Below, one piece after another: positions 24,631 to 34,750 of a stretch of DNA of 64,000 bases (its first letter is position 1; each line of letters starts with the position of its first letter). The notes below the pieces were generated by a model, which had not been told where the DNA came from, ran no database searches, and saw only the letters and a list, made by a program, of their open reading frames with translations. Position numbers and translations under genes: made by a program. The DNA is from Cycas panzhihuaensis (taxonomy: Eukaryota; Cycadophyta), in NCBI GenBank assembly GCA_023213395.1, contig CM041465.1, positions 192,455,741 through 192,519,740 of the forward strand, read 5' to 3'.

Positions 24631-25058
24631 ATGTGAGTCACTTTAGTAACATAATGTTATAGAGTGCAAATATACCTTAAGTTGTAATTTCTGGTCAAAG
24701 GGCTAAAAGCCCACTTTCACCAATGTAAACATGTGTGACACTTGGTCACCATGCAAACAATTTCTCATGCATGTGTACTGCATGTCCACCATACATGACT
24801 ACTGTACTTTCTATATATTGAGGACCTCTCTTGGAAATTGTACAATAGATTATTTAGAGGGTTTATGTTGTATAAACTTAGTTTATTCTAATAAAAGGTT
24901 GCTTTGGGGTTCGAACATAATGAAAGGTTGTTTTAGGGTTTGAACATAATTTCTGCCTCTCCAATTTTTCATGCTTTAATCATGCTTATGTGATGGTGAT
25001 TATTTATTTGTAGTGATTCAAATCCTAGTTGAGAAGATAGGAAATTTGTTTTCTCTCA
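24608..25058 (+). repeat. copia-1 3' LTR
   Basis: Starts tgtgctttctaattg and ends ttctctca. Contains an extra repeated stretch around gaacataatgaaaggttg (24915-24945) that explains its greater length than the 5' LTR (451 against 434 bp). Confidence 0.88.
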
Positions 25059-25568
25059 ATTGAGTGGCGAATCAAATCAACAATCAAAACCTTTGAATTG
25101 TGTCCATAAACCTATCAAACCCTTAATTTTCTCACAACAATAACACTTGCCATAATCTTCATATACTATCACCGCTGACTTCTAAACAACCAAGAATCAA
25201 CATTTAATTGTAACATGCCTTACTACTGTAGAGTACTCATTGGTTTGCATATAGCATAGCATACCTAATTAATTAGCTCAATAACAACATTACAAATCAT
25301 GGCAAGAAATGAATTTTGTGGACTCACCGTAACAACCTTATTACTTAACTTTGAATGTTTAGTATAGGTGCCACATGCAAAAACAAATGTCCACATAAAA
25401 CTCACCAACCAAATTCACAATCTTCACTTCTAACTTATACAAGTTCTTTTACTGACATCCTTATATCATGGTTGCTTCTCCTTATTACTGTAGGATAACC
25501 TTGACTCTTCAATCTTTCCACTATGATCTACTCCATAAGATCAATCATGCTATCTTACTCTAATACCA
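25059..25568 (-). other. B1 interior, 5' part, with primer-binding site
   Basis: Right-hand remnant of the B1 interior. At 25557-25568 the minus strand reads tggtattagagt, a primer-binding site with changes, directly next to the LTR. The adjacent sequence aagatcaatc also lies beside the binding site of B2 (near 41708). No coding sequence is seen. Confidence 0.65.
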
Positions 25569-25930
25569 TGTTGAAAATATAGCAAAGTAGATATATTAGA
25601 CACATGAATATATAATAAAGCACATACACATGAGCTGATAATAGATGTAAACAATAAATGAACAAACTAAAGAATGAAGTATGTACATACACAAAAGACA
25701 ATAAAGCTTATGGGAAATGATCATCTCCAATTATTGCATTATAGTACAAGTCACCTCATACTTATCCAATCACATGTAAGAACCCTTATGTCCACCTATG
25801 GGGCATTTACATGAATAGGTGTGCACCACCTTCCACACAACTTAATATATCCTAATTTAATATTCCTATGAGAGAGTTAAGAGGGGCTCCTTAACATTAG
25901 CAATAACTAAATTAAACATTATCTCTAATA
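25569..25930 (-). repeat. B1 5' LTR
   Basis: 362 bp, starting tgttgaaaat and ending tctctaata (a mutated taaca end), followed by the target duplication gctat. Same length as the B2 LTR at 38844-39205. Confidence 0.85.
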
Positions 25931-25935
25931 GCTAT

Positions 25936-26860
25936 GTTATCAGGCGATTTCAAGACGTCCGTGGGCTGAGCAACAATCAACGTTGGTTCCATTGCTAAAT
26001 CGTTAGAGTAGGAAAGAGCCTAAAGACTCGAAGGCATGTGAAAATGTTTGATCAAAGACCAAAAGACCCTAACTATCATCCTAATGGTGTCTTTTAACTA
26101 AACCACGACAGACAAGGGACTTTTTAATGCCGCATAAGCAGCCCTTGGCCAAGGAAGCACCAAAATCAAGTCATCAAAGGGTGATACTTTGGTCAAAAGA
26201 AAGGATAGTAAGGCAAGTGCATAAGAGAAGCACGTCATTAAGGACGACTAAGGAGAAGTCCATTAAGAAATTAAACGGAAGTGAAATGGGAACACCCCAA
26301 GCAACCATAAGTGAAGGAGGCACTAAGCCCCATGGAGTTGGGTGGATTGGTAAGATGTGGCAATTACCAGGGAGAGACCCAGGTTCAAAACTCATGAGTG
26401 CAAATCGCTTCACAGGGAAGTAGTTTGACCAGCGTCCGCTGCTGCAAAGAAAGTAGTCCGACCGAAGTTCATTGAGTGTGCGCCAACTGTAAGATGGCGG
26501 TATGAACTCTAAGCGTGGCCAGTACAAAGGCAGTACAAAAACCTAGATCTCGGGGATCCCCCTTACTTCGAAACTTTGAACCAAGGGTGGATAGAGGTTC
26601 TTCTCTAGATATCAAAAAAAAAAAACCAAAAGGAGGCACTACGGTAGAGGAAACTATGCCCAACATATCTAACCCAAACGGGATCTTGGCAAGAAGTGAG
26701 AAATTTTACCTAAAAGAAAGCCAGTGATGAGGAATAAGCAAAAGAAGGTCCCAAGACAAACTTGGAAAACTACTTTACTAGGAAATTATTCAATACACCA
26801 ACTAAGCCAAGTGAGAGTTCATTCGTGATTAAAACACCATTAGAAATTCAAATTCCAAGG
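25936..26860 (+). other. Gypsy leader and possible SINE-like insert
   Basis: Continues the sequence broken by B1. GC content is higher than around it. At 26382-26391 ggttcaaaac matches the pol III B-box consensus, with an A-box-like gggtggattgg about 40 bp upstream and an A run at about 26612-26622. This is the layout of a SINE, but the A run also codes lysines in an open frame (26515-26727). No tRNA fold was established. Confidence 0.3.
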
Positions 26861-26874
26861 GGGGAATTGTTCAA

Positions 26875-28270
26875 GTGAAAGGCCCTACAAACAACCCATT
26901 GTTCAAGGAGACGAATGAAACAACACCAAAGGAAGGGTTGTCACCTAAAATTGACATAACAAGAGGAAGAGTATTGACAGTAGGGACTCCTCCCAAGATA
27001 GCATTCCCTTATTATCATGATCAGAGTACATTCAACTATCTAAAATTTGATGGGACTATAGATGCAATAGAGCATTTGTACCTATTTTAAATTATGATTG
27101 AAGCAAGAAACATTACTAATGAGAAGGATATCAAAGGAAGATTTGTTTGCATAATTAGGGGAGTGTCGTCGGTGTGGTATAAAGAACTAGATGCGACCAC
27201 AAAAACATGAGAGGAAATTTTTTATGCCTTCTAGGGGAGATTCTAGAAATTAAGGAGTAATGAGTCCATTTAGCAGGCATTAGAAAATCTCAAGCAATGG
27301 CCAAGAGAATCAGTACCTGACTATTCAAGCCGTATGTCTATTATAGCAGTTGATATTGCTAGTGGAGAGAAGCTACCTTATTTGAAAACTACTTCATGAA
27401 TGGCCTACAACCCCAATTAAGGACTGCATTGAAACAATAGCCTAATCAATCATTCGCACAAGCAAAAGAAGTGGCTATTAGGTTTGAAAAGGAGCTAGAC
27501 TTGGAGGAATTGAGCACACAAGACAATGTGTTTAGATGTTACATGAAGAATTTAGGAATTAAGAGCAAAAAGGCATGTAAAACCATGATGAAAGAAGAAA
27601 TATCAGAAATTGAAGGAAAAAATTGCCAAGTTAAAGCTAGGAAAAGAGAAGAAAGAACCTATGGAAGCAAAACCAAGTAGTAATAGAATAACAACTCAAT
27701 ACCTTAACCCAAGTTGGTGTCATATTTGTGAGGAAGACATAGACAATACTAAGGAATGTTGCCTCAATCCTAAGAATAAGGCAACAAAGGATTTAAATAG
27801 GGCAATATTTGTGACACAAATACTCATACCACAAAAGAATGTTTCTATAACCAAAAAATACGTAGAAAGAACAAAAGTGGTGTCACATATGCGACACAGA
27901 TACTCATACAACTAAAGATTGCTATAACAATCATAGAGGGAGAAATGCCTATGGTAGAGGTCAAGGGAGAGGAGGTGACTCCTAGCCTATGTACAATATA
28001 AAGACAACCACAAAGAGAGGAGAAAAGTCAAAGAAGAAAGGACCTGCGAGTGGATGCTTGTTTTGCTTGGAATTTGGACACTGGAGGTTGGAATGTCCAT
28101 ATGAGAAATCTGGAGCTAATGGGGCACACAGATGCCCTAGATGTGGACCATGTAGTCATGAGCCTACTAATTGTCCATTTAACACGAAGGGTGACAACTT
28201 AACAACAATGATACCTGATACACCCAAATCTCTAAATATGCAAACCAAGAGTGGGTTGCAAACTAAATAG
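26875..28270 (+). pseudogene. Ty3/gypsy gag relic with several zinc knuckles
   Basis: 26875-27470 translates with stops into a retrotransposon gag domain (FNYLKFDGTIDAIEHLYLF, VSSVWYKELD, ESVPDYSSRMS). Downstream are knuckle motifs in series. 27718-27759 has CHIC...C with Asp for His; a half motif lies at about 27812-27841; 27881-27922 is complete (CHICDTDTHTTKDC), as are 28055-28096 (CLFCLEFGHWRLEC) and 28133-28174 (CPRCGPCSHEPTNC). Three intact CX2CX4HX4C motifs in one gag is unusual; most plant elements have one. Frames differ between motifs, so indels have broken the gene. Confidence 0.75.
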
Positions 28271-28689
28271 AAAAAAGTTTAGTTAGACTACCCAAATCTG
28301 AGGGTAGAAATAGATTGCTTTGCAAAAGCAAAGAAAGCATTAGAACAAGCTGCAAAGAAAGCAAAAGCAAGCAGACAACAACTACCTTAATTAGAAATTA
28401 GAAATGTATATCAAAGAAGAGGGAAACAAAAGGAGAAAGAAGTGACATCAACTTCACAACCCCCTATGATTGAGAGTGACCAATTGTTTCAAAATATACC
28501 TATGGAAGACATCCCCAAGATGCTAGTATTAATGGATAATTTCGCCAAGCAATTGCAATTAGCAATTCCACTAATTCAAGTAAAACTGTGGATCAAGTCG
28601 GGATTGTTGGAAGTGAAGAGCTCTAAAGGGATGTCTAGAACATTAATAAAGTATTACCCTCATTTGAAGAAGATCTAAGGTAACAATGG

Positions 28690-29030
28690 TGCTCTTAGCA
28701 GAAACCTTTGAAAATGTGATTATTGATGATGGATCAGTCGTGAACTTGTTATCGTTAAAAACAATGGAAACACTTGGGAAGCCCAAGCATGCAACTAGCA
28801 TCATACTCACTCAAATTGGCCACCGAACTCCAAATGCGACCACTTGGAAAAGTGATGGATGTTAAAATAAATGTGGCAGGAGTTGTGGTGCTAATGGAAT
28901 TCACTATGTTGAAAATAGCTAAAGGAATGGTGTCATACCTTGCCATGCTTGAAAGACCCTATCTATGAAATGGAATGCCTCCAAAACTAGAAGAATAAAG
29001 AATTCACATTATGCCAAGATGAGAAGGCCA
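28690..29030 (+). pseudogene. Ty3/gypsy protease relic
   Basis: Plus-strand translation gives VIIDDGSVVNLLSLKTMETL, which matches the retropepsin-like active-site region of plant gypsy elements (usually D-G-S followed by VN and hydrophobic residues). About 60 codons on there is a weaker match to the 'LLGRPWL' part (VIPCHA.KTLSMKWN). Stops at several places show decay. Confidence 0.6.
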
Positions 29031-30760
29031 CTCTACCCATGTTGGGTAAAGTTAATAATACAATTGAAGTAATTCCTAATGAAGCCTCCAACACAACAAT
29101 GTCTAGTCAAAGCACCACCTCATCAATTAACGAGACAAACATATATCGAACAATGGAAGAGTCAATGACATTGAACAACCCATGTGAGGAAGTACCAAGT
29201 GGCTTTGGCGAACTCCACCCCGAATTGGATTCCAACAAAGGTGAAACTTGTAATTTGCTACAAACTTGGTTGCAAGGAGCATATGAGGTAGCCTGCCCCT
29301 CGTTTTGTTGCTCGTTATTCTCTAAAACCTATGATTCTAATAATATAATTAATAACAACGATCTTGATTATGTGAGTGTTGCTAGTAGTGATGATAATAG
29401 TGTTACTTTAGATAGTATAATTGGTAGTGTGGATAGTGATTCTTTAAATAGGAACTTAAAGAAAAGTAGAAGAAACAAATGCAAATCTATAAAGGATGCA
29501 CAAAATAATGATTTAATTGAAAATTTAAGAATAATTATGATCCTATCTCCAACCTAAACCCTAATTCAATTCATGAATCCCCCTGTAAGGATAGACCCCC
29601 TACAAGGATAAAAACCATAGTAACTCTACCCACCCTCCATTTTCTCTTGCACCAAGTACAAGGGAAAGCCCCATCTCAATCGAATTACCCCTCCCTTTCC
29701 CTAGGTTTCCTACCCTAGTTCCCTTAAACCTCCCTCTAAGCATTCTCATCGTAGTGATTCCTGACCCCCCTCTAGGGCTAGCAACCCTAATTCCCCTTCC
29801 CCTTCCTCTAAGGCAATCAACCCTAATGCCCCCTATCCTCTCCTAGGGTTATTTCCAATGAAGGCTTCAACCCTAGGACTACACCCTTTGGTTGTAGGAT
29901 CAACCTACCTAACAATGATGCAAATCTTGGTTATGTTACCATTAGGGACATTATGTCTTCGTTCCTCCAAACAAACGACAATGCAACTCATCATCTCATC
30001 CTATGCAAGGAGTATTGGATGGAGTACTAAGTGTTGGACTGAATTCATTGGGAAATTGATTTCATGGCAACTCTTTAGGGACCAACTTGGCGGTGGTATA
30101 TAGCCCACCAACACACACTTTAGAATTGGTTAGAAATGTAACATGCATTTTAGTTATATTTCAATAATCAAAGCTTAGGAGAAATCCCTACATTCTCTAT
30201 GGGCGATTGTCCATAAAGATATCTTAAGTGATGTAGAACTTTTTATAAATCCCAGAGTATACCTAAACGAGATTGGACTCATTTATTCTACCATACACTA
30301 GGGAAAATAGGACAAAATTGGTTACTAGGAAAAGAGCGTATAAGAGAAGTTTTGTGGGATGAGTTCAAAAATGCCTTCCTAAAAACATTCTCCTATGAAT
30401 CCAATGACATGCCGATTAGCAAAATCCTAGCCTATATAAAAATGTTAAGTATGGAAGTAGAGAACTGTAGTCATAGGGTACTATCAGTACCAGTGGAACA
30501 AAAAGAGATGGTAGAGACACATAGTGAGGAAAAGGAGGAAAAAGTTCATAATTTTCCTCTGGAATATTCAAAGATAAACTACAAAGATTGTAGCATTGAG
30601 TAAACACCTAATCACAAAATTAACGAAGAAAAGCAGGTGTATCACACAGATAAAACCAAAAAATTAAACACAAAGACAAAATTAATGAAGAAAACCCAAA
30701 GAACACAATCACTAGTGATTACTAGGATAAAAGAACATAATCATTGGTGATTATTGGGAT
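29031..30760 (+). other. Gypsy spacer between protease and RT, no domain recognised
   Basis: Contains an open frame of 172 codons (29039-29557), rich in Ser, Asn and Asp, with no recognised domain. It is followed by C-rich sequence with repeated 'ccctaa...ccct' words (29580-29900). In plant gypsy elements this interval is a variable linker. A short stretch at 30352-30603 is open but unassigned. Confidence 0.4.
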
Positions 30761-30764
30761 GCAA

Positions 30765-31030
30765 GCCTAAGCACTTTGAGGAATTTAGGGACGTATTGGC
30801 TTGGTCTTATAAAGATTTAAAAGGCATTCCACCAAAGATCGAAATGTATCACACAGATTTAATTGAGGGAGCAAAACTAGTTAAATAAAGACCCTATAGA
30901 ATGAATCCAAAGTACAATTGGGGCACATGGAAAATTGGATGCAAACTATTCAGAAAAATTGCCAAAAAGCGTGGCATGATTGCCACCTCTCATCACCCTA
31001 AAGGAGAACATTCAAACAAACACTCATAAT
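30765..31030 (+). pseudogene. Ty3/gypsy RT start, truncated
   Basis: The translation LAWSYKDLKGIPPKIEMYHT followed by RPYRMNPKYN is the characteristic entry into the gypsy RT domain. Only about 80 codons remain. The catalytic YLDD/FIDD part, RNase H and integrase are not found downstream, so the element is cut here. Confidence 0.7.
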
Positions 31031-31089
31031 GCATTCCATTATCATTTTGCATTGGTAAGCAAATCTCCAAGTAGATTTTTGGTGAATTC

Positions 31090-31720
31090 TTGAAGATTGA
31101 GCTAAAATTGATGGAAACCTACCTACCACAATTGGAAAATGAATATTCCAAAATGAATGATGAATTTAAAGCTAACATAATTAATATAGATTGGAGGAGA
31201 TGTGTTGTTATCACCTCTACATTGGTATAATGAGTTAATGAAGAACATAGTGCAATTAAATTCCTGCCATTTAGATAGGATTGAGGTGTTTGTTGATTTA
31301 AAAGGGCATATCACCAGATTACCCCATGTAGGAAGGCTTCCAACTAGCAAGAAACAAATAGAAGTGGATAGAGAATTATTCGTCTATCCATTGTGCAAAC
31401 CAGATTCCAGGACATATAAAGGAGGTTTAAAGATTGATGACTTGATGGATCCCAAGTTGTAATGACTAGCCAAAGTCTATGTCACTCGATTCTTGGGAAA
31501 GGCAAAGTTTACATATTGTCTTGCTAGAATATTGACTACTCTTCAGGAGGTATAGGAGGGAAGCCAACTGAATTGGAGCAAATTCATGGGACAATCACTT
31601 CAAAAACAATTAGAAGAAATAAGAGGCCCAAAAGAAACCTTTAAACATCCTTCATTACTATTAGGGTTGCTCTTTGCTCAAATTCCTATAGTATAGTAGA
31701 CCTAGGCAAACATTGAGGAG
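31090..31720 (+). pseudogene. Unrecognised ORF relic
   Basis: A consistent protein-like translation of about 210 codons. It begins ELKLMETYLPQLENEYSKMN, then, after one frameshift near 31201, stays in one frame (31202-31720) with only three early stops. Segments such as LPHVGRLPTSKKQIEVDREL and LNWSKFMGQSLQKQLEEIRG look like real protein. I do not recognise the family. The LNW...Q part recalls plant retroelement-associated accessory proteins, but this is a weak impression. It follows the truncated gypsy RT. Confidence 0.4.
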
Positions 31721-32170
31721 GGATGGACCCTACAACAACAATGGGTGAATGCATTTCCCATGGACCTTTGTTTAGAAGAAATTCATTGATCAGTTAAGGC
31801 AATGACGAGGGGCATTATCCTATGGTTTCAAAGTGTTGCAGATCCTACTCATCCTCATTGTCCTAAGAGAAAAGCTAGGAATCTATCTTCTTCAGTCTAA
31901 CTCCAACTCAGTTTATGTAAAATGCTTAGAACATGGTGAATACATACACAATATTGGCTGCATACTTCTTATTCATTAGAAGAGGGAACTACATCTGGTC
32001 TTCTCATAAACAAATGTAACCCCTAAATAGTACATGATATACAATTGGAGCCAAGAAAATATCGTCGACAGACTAGCTGGTTACAAACAAACATAGGAAG
32101 ATCTTATGTACACTATTACTGCGCTAACCTATTACAATAATGCAAATGCATTTTCTAACTCAGTTGTTTC
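31721..32170. other. No gene recognised
   Basis: AT-rich sequence between the unrecognised relic and the minus-strand copia gag; frames are short. Confidence 0.4.
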
Positions 32171-32174
32171 TTAA

Positions 32175-32760
32175 AATCTTTTCTATTGATTCTCTTGATG
32201 CAAAAGATGTCCACACAAAATTTCAAATTTTAATTTTTTAAGATCACCCGAGAATGTCAAAGTAGTCATAAAGTGCTCATAAGATCTGGGTAATTTATTT
32301 AGAGTTTGTTAAACCAACTCTTCTTTAGGTATTACTTCACTCGCAACTACAATTCTCTCTCTTAGATCCTTGATCTTGGTGATGAACAAACTTTTCTTTC
32401 CTCCATTCTTCCACGATACAACTCACCTTTTTAAGCCAAAATTCTAGTAGCATTTTTTTGAGCATATAAGGAAGCCAAGGTTTCCCAGGCTTCATCAGCA
32501 ATACTTGTTATATGGGGAAGAATATGATCAAAAATTAAGAAGATGATTGTATCGAGGGCATACTTGTCTCTCTCTTCAAAAATTTCGACCTTTGTAGCAT
32601 CAAAGGGCTTTTTGATAGTTTTTCTGTATTCTCCAGGCTCCTTTGCAAATAGAATACCCTTCATTTTTCCTTTCCAAAGGCTATAATAGTCATGTATTAA
32701 TTTATCTTGCTCCAACAAAGAATATACATATGCCATGGAGAAATGTGCAAAAAATAATTC
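32175..32760 (-). pseudogene. copia-4 gag relic
   Basis: The minus-strand frame 32736-32431 is a copia gag_UBN2 start (DEAWETLASLYAQKNATRIL). The reading then shifts and continues leftward with FITKIKDLRERIVVASEVIP, LNKLPRSYEHFMTTL and CGHLLHQENQ. Typical gag order is preserved without protease or polymerase beyond it. The LTR at 33398-33566 lies about 640 bp upstream in the same orientation and probably belongs to it. Confidence 0.75.
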
Positions 32761-33382
32761 AGAGAAGAGAACATCGAGACTGATCCATATGGACTGTATG
32801 GAGTAGGGTTTTCAACAAAAATTTAGAAGTCTCATAATTAAAGTTTGGATAGGTACCTTCCCATGTCTGAAGTGATTTTTTACATTAGAGATCAAGAAAA
32901 CAAGAAATCAAGCTTAGAAAGTAGGGTGGCAATTAGGGTTTTTCCCTCTCTTTGCTCATTTCTTTATGTTCAAAGGCTGAATCAACACAAACCTTGGATT
33001 TTCAAAATGTTCTCTTCGAGACAGTTTGATACTAGATTTGCCTCCACAAACTACTCTACTTTTTTAAAACTGTGATTAAAAAAATGGTGGCCAAAAAACC
33101 TTTTTTGCGATTTTGGGGCTTGAAAAAATGTCAAAAAAATAGATTCGAGCATAGCAAACCTATGTGATCGTGAATATATTAAAAAAAAATTACTTATAGG
33201 AAAATTCCATACCAAGTTGTACCATATGGATCTATACGACCTTAAGAGGTCTCTACAAAGCTTCATTCCTTGAAATCTAATCCATATGATCTTGGAGTCT
33301 CCTACGCTAGTTTCTCCAAGTCTTCAACAAATCATGAGGCCTCCGTCAAGTGATCCCTTCAAGAAGATGCCCCAAATTGAGT

Positions 33383-33566
33383 GCTATTTTCATACCATGA
33401 AAGAATGCATAACATGAAAAGAGAAATGATCTTTATTTCTTGATCATACAAGAGTGATATAGTACAAATATATAAAAGAGAATACAACATAAGCATGGGT
33501 GGCAAGTGTCAAACATGTAGAACCCATATACCTATTTTCTAATTTCTAACATTCTAAGTTCTAACA
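33383..33566 (-). repeat. copia-4 5' LTR and primer-binding site
   Basis: The LTR candidate at 33398-33566 (169 bp) reads TG...CA and is followed on the minus strand by tggtatgaaaatagc, an initiator-Met-like primer-binding site (33383-33397) with changes. No 3' LTR partner was found. Confidence 0.55.
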
Positions 33567-33589
33567 ATAATATTACAGTTAGGAGTAAG

Positions 33590-34750
33590 CATTATTTCTA
33601 ACAAAATCACCTCCACTAATACCTACGACTATAACATTTTTATTGTGATCCCTAATAACACATTTACCATTTTCAAACGAAACCTTCATACTCTAATACT
33701 CAACCCTTAATACAAAGATGAGATTTTCTTTCAAACCAGGTGCGTAAAGGACATTATTAAAATAGCATTTTTCACCACTAGCTAGATAAATAGAAACTTC
33801 ACTGATCCCTTTACTTTTAGTTTAGTTTCATCTCCAATAGTGTCAATATGTCCTTTCACCTTGCACATTGATTAAAACCATTCCAATCTACCAAATATGC
33901 CTAATTGGAACTAAATCAATCTACTAGTCACATGTGCATATTATCTTATAGACTATGATAGTCTCTTCCCCTTCATGTCTCTTCTAAATATATGAGAGAT
34001 GTAACCCATCTAACCTATCTGCCTTTGCTATCACTACTGATATTGTTGCTACTATTGTTGTGGCTAATGTTGTTGCTCCCGCTACTACTAAAACTCCTAA
34101 CAATCCTTCCTTAAATGCCTCAACTTCCCATAGTGCCAACATTTTGGCCTACTTTGTCCCCTACAACTCCTAGACACCTCCTTTTGAACATTGTGTTTAG
34201 AGGATGTATTACTCCTCCTAGGGACATGGTTTTTACCCTTTGCTCTAGCAATTAATGTTCCAAATGACTCCTCACTGATTTCTTTCAGCCTCTACTCATT
34301 TCAAAGTAGTAGACTCTAATGCACTAAATGATAAACTAGGCACCTTGGCTGTTAAAGTCAAAGTGGTGATGAAATTCTTGTATGATGTTGGCAAACTTCT
34401 CAAACAAAAGTGATGAGCTTTGTATCTACTATGATTTATCCTATGGTACTTAACTAACCCTTGATTGTCTTAACCTACTGCATTGTTCCACTGAATTTAA
34501 GACTATACAGTTGATTCTTCAGCATAAGCACCCTAACATCATCCTTGTGTTCATACAAGGACGTAGTTGCATCCCAAACTTCCATAAGGGTCTTAGCATC
34601 CCTCACATTTACAATCACGCTTTTGCTAATTAACAATTTTAAAAACCCAAAGGTTATTCTCATCTTGGCCTCAAACTCAACCTTCAAATCAAGATTGGCA
34701 TTCAATTGTCTAAAATTTGGTCTAATCAACAAGATCTTTCAAACCTCCTA
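33590..34750 (-). pseudogene. copia-5 gag to protease relic
   Basis: Read right to left on the minus strand. Gag is at 34750-34475 (MRITFGFLKLLISKSVIVNV, KTLMEVWDATTSLYEH). A zinc knuckle is at about 34150-34098 (KCWHYGKLRHLRKDC, second Cys changed to Tyr). The protease/GAG-pre entry is at about 33830-33700 (ISEVSIYLASGEKCYFNNVL, then YAPGLKENL). The order fits Ty1/copia. The left end is cut by the copia-4 LTR, suggesting that copia-4 landed in or next to it. Confidence 0.75.

Larger units (their letters stand above)
13346..25058 (+). mobile_element. Element copia-1: Ty1/copia retrotransposon split by copia-2
   Basis: 5' LTR 13346-13779 and 3' LTR 24608-25058 enclose gag, protease, integrase and then RT/RNase H, the Ty1/copia order. 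The element is interrupted between integrase and RT by copia-2 (17539-22847). All coding parts carry stops or frameshifts. Without copia-2 it would be about 6.4 kb. It starts one base after A1, and the flanking 5-mers (aacaa and attga) do not match, so one end has probably been rearranged. No clear purine tract precedes the 3' LTR. Confidence 0.88.
7719..25935 (-). mobile_element. Element B1: non-autonomous LTR element hosting nested insertions, with GCTAT target duplication
   Basis: Two similar LTRs in the same orientation (7724-8129 and 25569-25930) are bounded by the identical 5-mer gctat at 7719-7723 and 25931-25935. The primer-binding site lies left of the right-hand LTR, so the element points to the minus strand. 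With the inner elements removed, only about 1.7 kb of interior is left (8130-9363 plus 25059-25568). It contains no recognisable gag, protease, integrase or RT. A second, un-nested relative is B2 (38844-42127); both share sequence next to the binding site (aagatcaatc, then tacca). The inner elements A1 and copia-1 must postdate B1. Confidence 0.85.
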
